A DNA stretch of 64,000 nucleotides, from positions 248,001 through 312,000 of the forward strand of contig NZ_PYYB01000001.1 of assembly GCF_003044185.1 (NCBI RefSeq), given 5' to 3'. A model generated the notes under the pieces. The model made no database searches. It saw only the letters and a program-made list of their open reading frames with translations, and was not told the DNA's origin. This DNA comes from Paraconexibacter algicola (GTDB lineage Bacteria; Actinomycetota; Thermoleophilia; Solirubrobacterales; Solirubrobacteraceae). The position numbers were made by a program, and so were the translations under genes. Below, piece by piece: positions 1 to 8,831 of this stretch; position 1 is the first letter of the stretch; each line of letters starts with the position of its first letter.

Positions 1-1
1 G

Positions 2-580
2 CAGGCGATCGCGCTCGCCCGCATCGAGCGCGACCTCCACGACGGGGCGCAGGCCCGCCTGGTCGCGCTGAGCCTCGCGCTCGGCCGGGCCGAGCAGCGC
101 CTCGGCGAGGACCACGACGCCGCCCCCCTGGTCCGCGACGCGCGCCGCGAGGCGACGGCGGCGATCGCCGAGCTGCGCGACCTCGCGCGCGGGATCGCGC
201 CGCCGATGCTGCAGGAGCGCGGGCTCGTCGCCGCCGTCGAGGCGCTCGCGCACCGCTCCTCCGTCGCGGTGGACGTCCGCGGAGCGCTCCCCGACCGGCT
301 GCCCCCATCGACCGAGCGCGCCGCGTACTTCGTCGTCGCCGAGTCGCTCACCAACGTCGCCAAGCACGCGCCCGACGCGCGCGCGACCGTGTCGCTGTTC
401 GCCTCCGACGGCGCGCTGTGGGTCGAGGTCGCCGACGACGGCCCCGGCGGCGCCGACCCGGCCGGCACCGGGCTGCTCGGCCTGCGCTCCCGCGTCGAGG
501 CGCTCGACGGCCGCCTGACCGTCACCGACCTGGACCCGACCGGCACGCGGGTGCGTGCGGAGCTGCCGTGCGCGTCGTGA
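2..580 (+). CDS. NarL-family sensor histidine kinase, C-terminal part (5' end outside window)
   Basis: The reading frame is open from base 2, so the N-terminal sensory part lies upstream of the window. The visible 192 residues start at the HisKA_3 dimerisation/phosphoacceptor box (ERDLHDGAQARL, His at about visible residue 13). A HATPase_c domain follows, with an N box (ESLTNVAKHA) and glycine-rich loops (VADDGPGG, GTGLLGLRSRV). This arrangement is typical of NarX/DegS-class kinases, which autophosphorylate on His and pass the phosphate to a LuxR-type regulator. The stop codon overlaps the start of the downstream response regulator, so the two form one two-component operon. The signal cannot be inferred because the sensor domain is missing. 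Confidence 0.93.
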   Translation, partial: QAIALARIERDLHDGAQARLVALSLALGRAEQRLGEDHDAAPLVRDARREATAAIAELRDLARGIAPPMLQERGLVAAVEALAHRSSVAVDVRGALPDRLPPSTERAAYFVVAESLTNVAKHAPDARATVSLFASDGALWVEVADDGPGGADPAGTGLLGLRSRVEALDGRLTVTDLDPTGTRVRAELPCAS

Positions 581-1224
581 TCGCCGAGGACCACGTGCTG
601 CTGCGGGCGGGGATCGTGGCGCTGCTGGCGGACCACGACATCGAGGTCGTCGCCGAGGTCGAGGACGGCGAGGGCCTGCTCCGCGTGCTCGGCGGGCACA
701 AGCCCGACCTGGCGATCGTCGACGTGCGGCTTCCGCCGACGTTCACCGACGAGGGCATCCGCGCGGCGATCGAGGCCCGCCGGCGCTGGCCGCAGCTCGG
801 CGTGCTCGTGCTCTCGCAGCACGTCGAGGAGGCGTACACGTCGGAGCTGCTGGCCTCCGGCGGCGGCGGGCTGGGCTACCTGCTGAAGGAGCGCGTCGCC
901 GAGGTCGCCGACTTCGTGGATGCGGTGCACCGCGTCGCCGACGGCGGCACCGCCCTGGACCGCGAGGTCGTCGCGCAGCTCGTGCGCCCGGCCGAGCGCG
1001 TGCAGGACGGTCGCCTCGCCGACCTCACGCCCCGCGAGCGGGACGTGCTCGGCCTCATGGCGGAGGGCCGCTCCAACGCCGCGATCGCCCGCGAGCTCGT
1101 CGTCACGGCGGGCGCGGTCGAGAAGCACGTCACGAGCATCTTCGGAAAGCTCGACCTGCCGGCCAGCTCCGACGACCACCGGCGCGTCCTCGCCGTCCTC
1201 GCCTGGCTGCAGGACCAGGGCTGA
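568..1224 (+). CDS. LuxR/NarL-family response regulator
   Basis: This 218-residue protein is the probable partner of the upstream kinase. The receiver domain (about 1-120) has the acidic pair ED at 7-8, the phosphoacceptor Asp52 in the IVDVRLPP strand and the conserved Lys in YLLKERV. A GerE/LuxR helix-turn-helix follows (LTPRERDVLGLMAEG, then NAAIARELVV and AGAVEKHVTSIF). The GTG at 568 is chosen because the protein then begins directly at the first receiver strand (VRVVIAEDH) and overlaps the kinase stop by 13 bases, implying translational coupling. Longer upstream extensions of this frame are shadows of the kinase gene. Confidence 0.93.
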   Translation: MRVVIAEDHVLLRAGIVALLADHDIEVVAEVEDGEGLLRVLGGHKPDLAIVDVRLPPTFTDEGIRAAIEARRRWPQLGVLVLSQHVEEAYTSELLASGGGGLGYLLKERVAEVADFVDAVHRVADGGTALDREVVAQLVRPAERVQDGRLADLTPRERDVLGLMAEGRSNAAIARELVVTAGAVEKHVTSIFGKLDLPASSDDHRRVLAVLAWLQDQG

Positions 1225-1308
1225 GCGGGACGGCACCGGGGGTTACCCCCACCCCGGCCGGTGGCACCCCCCATCGCTGCGCCGCGCGGCCGCCGCGACG
1301 ATCCGCTC

Positions 1309-2262
1309 GTGTCCCTGATCGAGTCCGCCCCGCCCACGAGCGCGTCGCCGGCCCCGGCACGCGACGACGTCCAGCCCTGCCACAACGAGACGCTGGACCG
1401 CTTCCTCACCGGCCTGGTCACCGGCATCCCGATCCTCGCGCTCGGCATCGTCGGCTGGCAGCTGTGGAACTCGCTGCTGCACGTCAGCGACCTGATCGTG
1501 CTGGCGATCATGTACGTGATCACCTGCCTGGGGATCACCGTCGGCTTCCACCGCCTGTTCACGCACCGCAGCTTCAAGACGGGACCGCGCACGCGCGGCG
1601 TCCTCGCGGTCATGGGGATGATGGCGATCGAGGGCCCGGTGATCTCCTGGGTCGCCGACCACCGCAAGCACCACGCGTTCAGCGACCACGAGGGCGACCC
1701 GCACTCCCCGCACCTGCACGGTCACGGCCTCAAGGGCGCGCTGCACGGCCTGTTCCACGCGCACGTCGGCTGGATCTTCATGCACGACCAGCGCGGCTCG
1801 CACGACCGCTACGCCCCCGACCTGCAGGACGACCCCGTCGTCTCCTGGGCCAACGGCAAGTTCTTCTACTGGGTGCTGCTGGGCCTGGCGCTCCCGTTCG
1901 GCCTCGGCTGGCTGATCGGCGGCTCGCTGGCCACCGCGCTCACCGGCCTGCTGTGGGGCGGCGCCGTGCGGATGCTGCTGCTGCACCACGTCACCTACTC
2001 GATCAACTCGATCTGCCACGTGTTCGGGCGCAAGGCCTACGAGTCCGACGACGAGTCCCGCAACGTCGGCTGGCTCGCGCTGTTCTCGATGGGCGAGTCG
2101 TGGCACAACAACCACCACGCCTTCCCGACCTCCGCGCACCACGGGCTGCGCTGGTACCAGGTCGATCTCTCGGCGCTCGTGATCCGCGGCATGGAGCGCG
2201 TCGGGCTCGCGTGGGACGTCGTGCGCCCCAGCGCCGAGCGGATGGCCGCCAAGCAGCGCTGA
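1309..2262 (+). CDS. Acyl-CoA/fatty-acid desaturase (delta-9 type), membrane di-iron enzyme
   Basis: Integral-membrane desaturase of 317 residues, expected to place a cis double bond in a saturated acyl chain using a di-iron centre and external electrons. All three histidine boxes are present: HRLFTH, HRKHH and HNNHH, with the extra His in LLHHVTYSINS. Hydrophobic segments lie at about 30-75 and 175-225. The length and box spacing match bacterial delta-9 acyl-CoA desaturases. GTG 1309 is preferred over GTG 1261 because a GACGAT hexamer sits 6 nt before it, matching the leaderless promoter pattern of the window, and the extra N-terminal residues of the longer form look non-coding. No ferredoxin or reductase is adjacent. 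Confidence 0.92.
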   Translation: MSLIESAPPTSASPAPARDDVQPCHNETLDRFLTGLVTGIPILALGIVGWQLWNSLLHVSDLIVLAIMYVITCLGITVGFHRLFTHRSFKTGPRTRGVLAVMGMMAIEGPVISWVADHRKHHAFSDHEGDPHSPHLHGHGLKGALHGLFHAHVGWIFMHDQRGSHDRYAPDLQDDPVVSWANGKFFYWVLLGLALPFGLGWLIGGSLATALTGLLWGGAVRMLLLHHVTYSINSICHVFGRKAYESDDESRNVGWLALFSMGESWHNNHHAFPTSAHHGLRWYQVDLSALVIRGMERVGLAWDVVRPSAERMAAKQR

Positions 2263-2305
2263 GCGCGCGCTCAAGCAGGCCGGGGGATCTGCCGATCCTC
2301 CGGCC

Positions 2306-3331
2306 ATGCCGTACCCCGTGCCCAGCACCGAGGGCGCCCGGATGGCCGTGCTCGAGGACCTCGAGATCCTCGACACGCCGGCCGAGGCCCTCTACGACGA
2401 CGTCGTCGCGCTCGCCGCGGCGATCTGCCGCACCCCGATCGCGGTCGTGAACCTCGTCGACGCGGACCGGCAGTGGGGCAAGGCGCTCGTGGGACTGCCG
2501 AGCTCGGAGGCCCCACGGGAGCAGTCGTTCTGCGCGCGCACGATCGTCGCGCCCGACGGCACCATGGTCGTCCCGGACACGCTGCAGGACGCGACCTGGG
2601 CGCAGAACGCGATGGTCCTCGGCGCCCCGCACCTTCGCTTCTACGCCGGCGCGGCCATCCACGCCGACGGCCAGCCGGTCGGCACGCTGTGCGTCGCCGA
2701 CAGCACGCCGCGCGAGCTCGACCCGCAGGCGCTGTCGGCGCTGCAGGTGCTCGCCCGGCAGGTCTCCGCGAACCTCGAGCTGCGGCTGCGCTCACGCGAG
2801 CTGCGCGCCGCCAACAGCGAGCTGCGACGTCTCGCCGTCCAGGACCCGCTGACCGGACTGGCGAACCGCACGCTGCTGCTCGACCGGCTGGAGCTCGCCC
2901 TGCGCGTCCGCGCCCGCGCCCGCTCCGGTGGCGCGGTCGGGGTCCTCTTCGGCGACCTCGACGGGCTCAAGCACGTCAACGACACCTACGGCCACCAGGC
3001 CGGCGACGAGCTGCTGCGCGCGGTCGGCCGGCGCCTGGCCCGCCGCGCCCGCGGGACCGACACGGTCGCGCGGATCGCGGGCGACGAGTTCGTGATCGTC
3101 TGCTCGCGGCTGCCCGGGGAGGCGGAGCTCACCGCGGTCGGCGAGCGCCTGAGCACCGGAGTCGCGGCGCCTGTCCCCGGCCTGCCCGACGAGATCGTCC
3201 CGCGGCTGAGCTTCGGCGCCGCGATCGCCCGTGACGGCGAGGACGCCGCCGGGATCCTCGCCCGCGCCGACGCCGCCATGTACGTGGCCAAGCAGGCCCG
3301 GCGCGCGGCGCGCGTGCTCGTCGCGGACTGA
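2306..3331 (+). CDS. GAF-GGDEF diguanylate cyclase
   Basis: 341-residue cytosolic signalling protein. A GAF domain occupies about residues 25-155 (it ends near GTLCVAD), followed by a short helix and a GGDEF domain at about 175-335 (start DPLTGLANR; metal-binding Asp in FGDLDGLKHVN). The signature loop reads AGDEF rather than GGDEF. Both acidic catalytic residues are kept, and AGDEF variants are active in some characterised cyclases. An RxxD inhibitory site (RGTD) lies five residues before the loop, so product feedback by c-di-GMP is plausible. There is no membrane segment or EAL domain. The protein probably makes c-di-GMP in response to a small ligand or redox cue sensed by GAF. Confidence 0.9.
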   Translation: MPYPVPSTEGARMAVLEDLEILDTPAEALYDDVVALAAAICRTPIAVVNLVDADRQWGKALVGLPSSEAPREQSFCARTIVAPDGTMVVPDTLQDATWAQNAMVLGAPHLRFYAGAAIHADGQPVGTLCVADSTPRELDPQALSALQVLARQVSANLELRLRSRELRAANSELRRLAVQDPLTGLANRTLLLDRLELALRVRARARSGGAVGVLFGDLDGLKHVNDTYGHQAGDELLRAVGRRLARRARGTDTVARIAGDEFVIVCSRLPGEAELTAVGERLSTGVAAPVPGLPDEIVPRLSFGAAIARDGEDAAGILARADAAMYVAKQARRAARVLVAD

Positions 3332-3393
3332 CGGCCCGCGGGTTGTGGCCGCGCCCCAAGCCGGGCGCGACGGCGGCTCGTAGCGTCGCCGTC

Positions 3394-4428
3394 ATGGTCG
3401 ACCGCACGAACCGCTGCTACCGCCTGCGCCGCCGCCCGGACGGGCTCGTCACGCCGCAGGACCTCGAGCTCGTCGAGGAGGGGATCCCGCCGCTGCGGGA
3501 CGGGCAGGCGCTCGTGCGCACGAGCTGGCTGTCGGTCGACCCGACGAACCGGATCTGGATGAGCGACCTGCGCGGATACCTCCCGCCGGTGGCGATCGAC
3601 GCGGTGATGCGCGGCCTCGGGATCGGCGAGGTCGTCGAGTCGCGCCGCGACGACTTCCCGGTCGGGGCGCACGTGACCGGCATGCTCGGCTTCCAGGACC
3701 ACTGCCTCGTCGACGACGCGCTGCTGGAGGCACCGCTGACCGTGCTGCCCGACCCGCTGCCCGCGCCGCCGCAGGCGCTGCTGGGCGCGCTCGGGCACAC
3801 CGGCATCACCGCCTGGCTCGGGATCGAGGACATCTGCCGGCCGGCCGCCGGGGAGACCGTCGTGGTGTCCGCGGCTGCGGGGGCCGTCGGGTCGATCGCC
3901 GGGCAGCTCGCCAAGGCGCGCGGCGCCCGCGTCGTCGGGCTCGCCGGGTCCCCGGAGAAGTGCCGGCACGTCGTCGAGGACCTCGGCTTCGACGCGTGCG
4001 TGAACTACAAGGACCTCGACTGGGCCGAGCAGCTCGCGCGCGCCACGCCGGACGGGGTCGACGCGGACTTCGAGAACGTCGGCGGCGAGATCATGGACGC
4101 GGTCCTGCTGCGGCTGAACATCGGGGCGCGGATCGCGCTGTGCGGGATGATCAGCGAGTACAACGACTACGGCCCCGGCGGGGGTTCGACGGTCCCGGGC
4201 CAACGGGCGATCGGCCAGCTGATCATGCAGCGGGCGACGATGACCGGCTTCCTCGTGCTCGACCACGCGGCCCGCTTCCCCGAGGCGATCGCCGCGCTGG
4301 CCGCGCTCGCCGCGGAGGGCCGCCTGCGCTGGACCGACACGGTGGTCGACGGGTTCGAGTCGACGATCGACGCGCTGAACCAGCTGTTCGCCGGGGCGAA
4401 CACCGGCAAGCTCCTCGTGCGCGTCTGA
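3394..4428 (+). CDS. NADP-dependent medium-chain dehydrogenase/reductase (YncB/CurA-like)
   Basis: 344-residue zinc-independent MDR oxidoreductase of the leukotriene-B4-dehydrogenase/CurA group, which reduces alpha,beta-unsaturated carbonyls. Its Rossmann fold shows VVVSAAAGAVGSIAGQLAK (about 150-170), a variant of the AAxGxVG nucleotide motif. It also has GLAGSPEKC and the family-typical DFENVGGEIMDAVL, CGMISEYN and GFLVLDH. The structural-zinc cysteine cluster of true alcohol dehydrogenases is absent. ATG 3394 is chosen because TAGCGT lies 7 nt upstream (leaderless type) and homologues begin close to this point. It stands alone, and its natural substrate is not shown by the sequence. Confidence 0.9.
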   Translation: MVDRTNRCYRLRRRPDGLVTPQDLELVEEGIPPLRDGQALVRTSWLSVDPTNRIWMSDLRGYLPPVAIDAVMRGLGIGEVVESRRDDFPVGAHVTGMLGFQDHCLVDDALLEAPLTVLPDPLPAPPQALLGALGHTGITAWLGIEDICRPAAGETVVVSAAAGAVGSIAGQLAKARGARVVGLAGSPEKCRHVVEDLGFDACVNYKDLDWAEQLARATPDGVDADFENVGGEIMDAVLLRLNIGARIALCGMISEYNDYGPGGGSTVPGQRAIGQLIMQRATMTGFLVLDHAARFPEAIAALAALAAEGRLRWTDTVVDGFESTIDALNQLFAGANTGKLLVRV

Positions 4429-4446
4429 CGCGTACGCTCCCGGGGC

Positions 4447-5127
4447 GTGCCCGAGTCCTACACCGACGCCCCGTTCCTCACCGGCCGCTTCGACGACGCG
4501 CTCGCGTACGCGGCCGCGCACCACGCCACGCAGCTGCGCAAGGGCACGCCCGTGCCGTACGTGGCGCACCTGCTCGCGGTGGCGTCGCTCGTCCTGGAGA
4601 TGCACGGCGACGAGGACGAGGCGATCGGCGCGCTGCTGCACGACGTCGTCGAGGACGGCGGTGGCCGGGAGGCGCTCGCCGAGATCGAGGAGCGGTTCGG
4701 GGGCCCGGTCGCCGCGATCGTGCTCGCCAACAGCGACCGGGTCGACGTCCCCGACGACGAGGACGGGGACCCGCGCGACCGCGGTGCCGCCTGGTACCGG
4801 CGCAAGGTCGCGTACGTGCGCGCGTTCCCGGAGAAGTCGCCGGCCGCCCTGCGGGTGTCGCTGGCCGACAAGCTCCACAACGCCCGCTCGATCCTGCTGG
4901 ACTACCGCACGCACGGGGACGACCTGTGGGCGCGGTTCAAGCAGGGCCAGGGTCTCGCGACGCGCGTCTACTACCGGGAGATCGCGCTCGCCTTCGAGCG
5001 CGAGGAGCACCGCATCGGCGCGGCCGCCCGGCCCTACGTCGGGGAGCTGCGGCGGGTCGTCGACGCGATCACCGCGCTCGCCGAAGAGCATCAGGGGCCC
5101 GACACGCGGGTCGGGTTCGACGGCTGA
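4447..5127 (+). CDS. HD-domain phosphohydrolase, MESH1/RelA-SpoT-hydrolase-like
   Basis: 226-residue HD_4-family protein. Visible motifs are YAAAHHATQLRKG (first metal His), PYVAHLLAV, the HD pair in ALLHDVVED and the distal metal ligand in LADKLHNAR. These follow the order in the (p)ppGpp hydrolase domain of RelA/SpoT and in stand-alone MESH1 enzymes. No synthetase domain is present. The function could be hydrolysis of ppGpp or another pyrophosphorylated nucleotide; the exact substrate is inferred. It starts at GTG with TACGCT 8 nt upstream and no ribosome binding site, so the mRNA is probably leaderless. Confidence 0.87.
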   Translation: MPESYTDAPFLTGRFDDALAYAAAHHATQLRKGTPVPYVAHLLAVASLVLEMHGDEDEAIGALLHDVVEDGGGREALAEIEERFGGPVAAIVLANSDRVDVPDDEDGDPRDRGAAWYRRKVAYVRAFPEKSPAALRVSLADKLHNARSILLDYRTHGDDLWARFKQGQGLATRVYYREIALAFEREEHRIGAAARPYVGELRRVVDAITALAEEHQGPDTRVGFDG

Positions 5128-5211
5128 CGGCCCGCGGTCGCGCCGGCGCGCGTCCGACACTTGTCCACTGGATCGGTGCAGTTCGTCGCCGGGTGCGCTA
5201 CGCTCCCTCGC

Positions 5212-5335
5212 GGTCAAGAGCGCCAGCGTCAAGCCCCGGCTCGCTGGCCGGCAACCCTCCAACCGCGGTGGGGTGCCCCGGGTGAGGACCAGGCCGCACA
5301 GTCGTCCCCGGACGGTCTGTGGCAAGCGCGGACCC
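5212..5335 (+). ncRNA. SAM-IV riboswitch
   Basis: This region matches the SAM-IV aptamer nearly base for base by eye. P1 is GGTC (5212) pairing with GACC (5287-5290). The SAM-pocket segments GCCAGCGTCAAG, GGCCGGCAACC, CCAACCGCGGTGGGG and GCCCCGGGTGA occur in the right order. A 3' hairpin (CACAG...CTGTG, with inner CGTCC/GGACG) and the terminal GGCAAGCGCGG follow. Downstream, GGACCC and GGGTCC (5330-5347) form a 6-bp stem ending 12 nt before the AGGAG of the next gene, so SAM probably controls translation or early termination there. SAM-IV is known from Actinomycetales, where it controls sulfur metabolism genes. Confidence 0.92.
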
Positions 5336-5369
5336 CGACGTGGGTCCGGACCCATATCGAGGAGCTCGC

Positions 5370-6752
5370 ATGACCCCTGTCGTCCCCGTCGTCCCGTCCC
5401 GCCCGCTGCTGCCGGTGGTCGGCGCCGACCTGCCGCTGCCCGTGCTGGGCGGCGGCACGCGCCGCCACGTGCACCTCGACCTCGCGGCGACCGCGCCCGC
5501 GCTGCGGGCGGTCGCCGACGCGGTCACGGCCGCGCTCCCCTGGTCGGGCAGCGTGCACCGCGGCGCCGGCCTGCCCTCGCAGGTGGCGACCGCCCGCTAC
5601 GAGGAGGCGCGCCGGGAGATCGGGACGTTCGTCGGCGCACGCGAGGACGACGTCGTCGTGGTGGTGCGCAACACGACGGACGCCCTGAACCTGCTCGCCT
5701 CGGCGGTCGCCGCGCGCGGCGGCGAGGTCGTCGTCGTGGACGTCGAGCACCACGCGAACCTGCTGCCGTGGCGCACGGGCGCCCACCGCCTCGTCCCGGC
5801 GGCGACGACCGTGCAGGAGACGATCGCCCGGATCGCCGCGGAGCTCGCGCTGCGCCCCGCCGCGCTGCTCGCGGTCACCGGCGCGTCGAACGTGACCGGC
5901 GAGGTCCTGCCGCTGGAGCGGCTCACCGCGCTCGCCCACGCGCACGGCGCGCGGATCGCCGTGGACGCCGCCCAGCTCGCCCCGCACCGGCGGATCTCCC
6001 TGGCCGCCTCGGGCGTGGACTACGTGGCGTTCTCCGGGCACAAGCTGTACGCGCCGTTCGGCGCGGGCGCCCTGGTCGGACGGCGGGACTGGCTGGACGC
6101 GGCACCCCCGCACCTCGCGGGCGGCGGCGCGGTGGTGGAGGTCCGCAGCGACGGCACCGACTGGGCGGCCGCGCCGCAGCGCCACGAGGGCGGCACCCCG
6201 AACCTCGTCGGCGCCGTCGCGCTCGCCGCCGCCTGCCGGACGCTCGCCGCGCTCCCGGAGGGCGCGCTCGAGGCGCACGAGCGGGCGCTCCACGCGCGGC
6301 TGCTCACCGGGCTGGAGGCGCTGCCCGGCGTCGCCGTGCACCGGCTCTTCGACGACGCCGACGACGCGATCGGGGTCGTCGCGTTCACCGTCGACGGGCT
6401 CGCTCCGGGCCTCGTCAGCGCGGTGCTCGCGGCCGAGCACGCGATCAGCGTCCGCGACGGCCGCTTCTGCGCGCACATCGCTCTGGAGCGCGTGCTGCGC
6501 CGGCCCGAGGGCGCGGTGCGGGCGAGCCTCGGCGCGTGCTCGTCGCTCGCCGACGTCGAGGCGCTGCTGGCCGCGGTCGAGCGGCTCGTCACCGAGGGGC
6601 CGGCCGGCGAGTACGTCCGCTGCGACGACGGCACGTGGGCCCCCGCCCGCGACGACCGCACGCTTCCCGAGCCGCTGGTCGCGGGTGCCACCGCGGGCGG
6701 GTCCCCGTGCACGGCCGCCGCGGTCGACGCCGCCGGCGTGCTGACGGTCTGA
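5370..6752 (+). CDS. Class V aminotransferase, cysteine desulfurase-like (SufS/CsdA group)
   Basis: 460-residue PLP enzyme controlled by the SAM-IV riboswitch just upstream. Fold-type-I landmarks are visible: NTTDALNLLA, the PLP-stacking His in VEHHANLLPW, Asp in VDAAQLAPH and the Schiff-base Lys in FSGHKLYAPFG. A cysteine in the sequence DGRFCAH falls where SufS carries its persulfide Cys (HCAQ). It may therefore release sulfur from cysteine or a related thiol, but no SufU/SufE or Fe-S assembly gene is adjacent. SAM control points to sulfur-amino-acid metabolism rather than cluster assembly. ATG 5370 has AGGAG at 5360-5364. The last 50 residues form an extra low-similarity tail. Confidence 0.88.
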   Translation: MTPVVPVVPSRPLLPVVGADLPLPVLGGGTRRHVHLDLAATAPALRAVADAVTAALPWSGSVHRGAGLPSQVATARYEEARREIGTFVGAREDDVVVVVRNTTDALNLLASAVAARGGEVVVVDVEHHANLLPWRTGAHRLVPAATTVQETIARIAAELALRPAALLAVTGASNVTGEVLPLERLTALAHAHGARIAVDAAQLAPHRRISLAASGVDYVAFSGHKLYAPFGAGALVGRRDWLDAAPPHLAGGGAVVEVRSDGTDWAAAPQRHEGGTPNLVGAVALAAACRTLAALPEGALEAHERALHARLLTGLEALPGVAVHRLFDDADDAIGVVAFTVDGLAPGLVSAVLAAEHAISVRDGRFCAHIALERVLRRPEGAVRASLGACSSLADVEALLAAVERLVTEGPAGEYVRCDDGTWAPARDDRTLPEPLVAGATAGGSPCTAAAVDAAGVLTV

Positions 6753-6775
6753 GCCGCGGCGGACGGGCGGGCGGG

Positions 6776-7564
6776 TCAGCGGGGGTCCAGCGGCGTGCCG
6801 GTCGCGACGAGCGCGCCCGCCACGAGCGCGATGAGGATCGGCTGGTGCACGAGGTAGATCGTCAGCGACCGGCGGCCCGGCGCGCCCGCCGCGTGCGCGC
6901 GCGGCGAGCCGTCCCCGAGCCCGCGCAGCAGCGCGCGGCGCTCGCCGCCCGGGTAGAGCAGCGCGCCGAACGCGACGCCCAGCAGGCAGGGCCCGATCCA
7001 CGGCAGCAGCGGCACCCAGTCCACCCCCGTCTCCCCCGGGTCGAGCCCGATGACCATCAGCGCGGACTGCGCGCTCGACGTGCCCTGGAGGGCCAGGCCG
7101 GCCGCGACCGCGGCGACGCCGAGGACCGCGTTCCAGTGCCGCAGGCCGACGAGCCCGGGCAGGACGACGAGGTGGGCGACGGCGATCAGGTGCAGGATGC
7201 CGAAGCGCACGAGCTCGTCACCGAGCGCGATCCCGGTGGCGACGGAGACCGCGAGCGCCCCGGCGGCCACCTGCAGGCCTCGCGGCACACCGCTGCGCCA
7301 GCGCTCGCGCGCGTCGACGCCGCGGGCCCGCAGCCGCGCGTCGCGCACCCAGAAGCTGAGGCCCACGACGGTGAGGAACGTCGAGGCGCACGCGATCTGC
7401 AGCGCGCGCCAGCCACCGTCGTAGGGGTTCGGGGCGACGTCGGGGGCAAGGAAGCGGATGTCGTAGACCAGGTGGTAGACGACCATCATCACGATCGCGG
7501 CGGTGCGCAGGAGGTCGATCTCCCACAGCCGCGCGCGGCGCGGCGGGGCGGCGGGCTCAGTCAC
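6776..7564 (-). CDS. DUF1624 / heparan-alpha-glucosaminide N-acetyltransferase-like membrane protein
   Basis: 262-residue integral-membrane protein with about seven hydrophobic helices. It opens with RLWEIDLLRTAAIVMM and a His in VVYHLVYD, the signature of the DUF1624 (HGSNAT catalytic) family and of related acyltransferase-3-type proteins. Such proteins move acyl groups across the membrane onto sugars; the acceptor here is unknown. The last helix contains LTIYLVHQPILIALV, another recurring element of these families. GTG 7564 lies inside the end of the upstream CNNM gene (8-bp overlap), so both are translated from one mRNA. Confidence 0.85.
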   Translation of the reverse strand: MTEPAAPPRRARLWEIDLLRTAAIVMMVVYHLVYDIRFLAPDVAPNPYDGGWRALQIACASTFLTVVGLSFWVRDARLRARGVDARERWRSGVPRGLQVAAGALAVSVATGIALGDELVRFGILHLIAVAHLVVLPGLVGLRHWNAVLGVAAVAAGLALQGTSSAQSALMVIGLDPGETGVDWVPLLPWIGPCLLGVAFGALLYPGGERRALLRGLGDGSPRAHAAGAPGRRSLTIYLVHQPILIALVAGALVATGTPLDPR

Positions 7565-8831
7565 GGGCGGCGACGTCGGTGAGGACCGCGACCTCGGTGA
7601 TGCGGGTGCCGTCGACCGCCTGCACGGTGATGCGGGAGCCGTCGAACTCGACCACGTCGCCGGGGCGCGGCCGCCGCCCGAGCCGCTCGAACACCGCGCC
7701 GGCCACGGTGCGCGCGGACGTGTCCCCGAGGTCGAGGCCGAAGTGGCGCTCGAGGTCGAGGATCGCGGTGGCGCCGGGCATGACGAGCGCCCCGTCCTCG
7801 CGCTCCTCGACGCCGGGCAGCTCGGGGTCGTACTCGTCCTCGATGCTGCCGACGAGCTGCTCGAGCAGATCCTCGAGCGTGACGATCCCCGCGGTGGAGC
7901 CGTACTCGTCGACCACGACGGCGAGCTGCTTGCGGCCCGCGCGCAGCTCGGCGAGCAGCGGGCGCAGCGACTTGGACTCCGGCACGACGACCGCGGGGGT
8001 CGCGACGTCGCCGACGGCCGTGTCGGGGTCACGGCGCTCGGCGGCGAGCAGCTCGCGCACGTGGACGACGCCGACGAGCCGGTCGATCGACCCGTCACCG
8101 ACCGGGTAGCGCGTGTGCGGCTGGGCGACGTGCTGGTCGAGCGCCGCACGGACGGTCTGCTCGGCGTCGAGCCAGCGCACGTCCCGCGCCGCGACCATGA
8201 CGTCGCGGGCGTCACGGTCGGCGAAGTCCAGAACGTTGTGCAGGAGGCGCTCCTGGTCCTCGGCGATGACCCCGGAGCCCTCCGCCTCGTCGACGAGCTC
8301 GCGCAGCTCCTCCGGGGACTGCACGCCGTCCCCGGCGGTGACGTCGTGGACGCCGAACGGCCGCAGGACGAGCAGCGAGGACTGCCGCAGGACCCAGACG
8401 ACCGGGCGGAACAGGCGGGCGAGCAGCTCGATCGGGACGGCGATCCGCATGACGAGCGCCTCGGCGCGGTCGAGCGTCAGCGACTTCGGCACGAGCTCGC
8501 CGAGCACGACCGACAGGTAGGTGACGCTGCCGAAGGCGATCAGGAACGCCAGCCAGCCGGGCACGCCGTCCCCGAGGACGTCGCGGACGATCGGCTCGCC
8601 GAGCGCGCCGGTGAGGATGCCGAGCATCGTGATGCCGACCTGCACGGTCGAGATCACGCGCACCGGGTCGTCCATCAGCCGCAGCGCGGCGGCGGCCCGG
8701 CGCGAGCCCTCGGCGGCCGCGAGGTTCAGCGGCCCGCGTCGCGCGGTGACGACGGCGTACTCCCCGACGACGAAGAACGCGTTCGCACCGACGAGCGCGA
8801 GCACGGCGAGCAGGCCCAGAGCGTCTTGCAC
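7557..8831 (-). CDS. HlyC/CorC-family protein (CNNM + two CBS + CorC_HlyC domains)
   Basis: 424-residue membrane protein linked in its family to Mg2+/Co2+ export. A CNNM domain of three to four helices covers about 1-170 and contains ANAFFVVGEYAV, STVQVGITMLG and LGELVPKSL. A CBS pair lies at about 195-325 (MVAARDVRWLD; VVVDEYGSTAGIVTLEDLLEQLVG), followed by a C-terminal CorC_HlyC domain (GAVFERLGRRPRPGDVVEFD). GTG 8831 is preferred to TTG 8840 because TACCAT sits 7 nt before it and the protein then begins just ahead of the first helix, as in homologues. It overlaps the downstream DUF1624 gene. Confidence 0.9.
   Translation of the reverse strand: MQDALGLLAVLALVGANAFFVVGEYAVVTARRGPLNLAAAEGSRRAAAALRLMDDPVRVISTVQVGITMLGILTGALGEPIVRDVLGDGVPGWLAFLIAFGSVTYLSVVLGELVPKSLTLDRAEALVMRIAVPIELLARLFRPVVWVLRQSSLLVLRPFGVHDVTAGDGVQSPEELRELVDEAEGSGVIAEDQERLLHNVLDFADRDARDVMVAARDVRWLDAEQTVRAALDQHVAQPHTRYPVGDGSIDRLVGVVHVRELLAAERRDPDTAVGDVATPAVVVPESKSLRPLLAELRAGRKQLAVVVDEYGSTAGIVTLEDLLEQLVGSIEDEYDPELPGVEEREDGALVMPGATAILDLERHFGLDLGDTSARTVAGAVFERLGRRPRPGDVVEFDGSRITVQAVDGTRITEVAVLTDVAARD

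Noticed and set aside
4661-7582. A 973-residue plus-strand open frame
   Set aside because: It overlaps the HD gene, riboswitch, aminotransferase and DUF1624 genes in another frame and has no domain. A stop-poor artefact.
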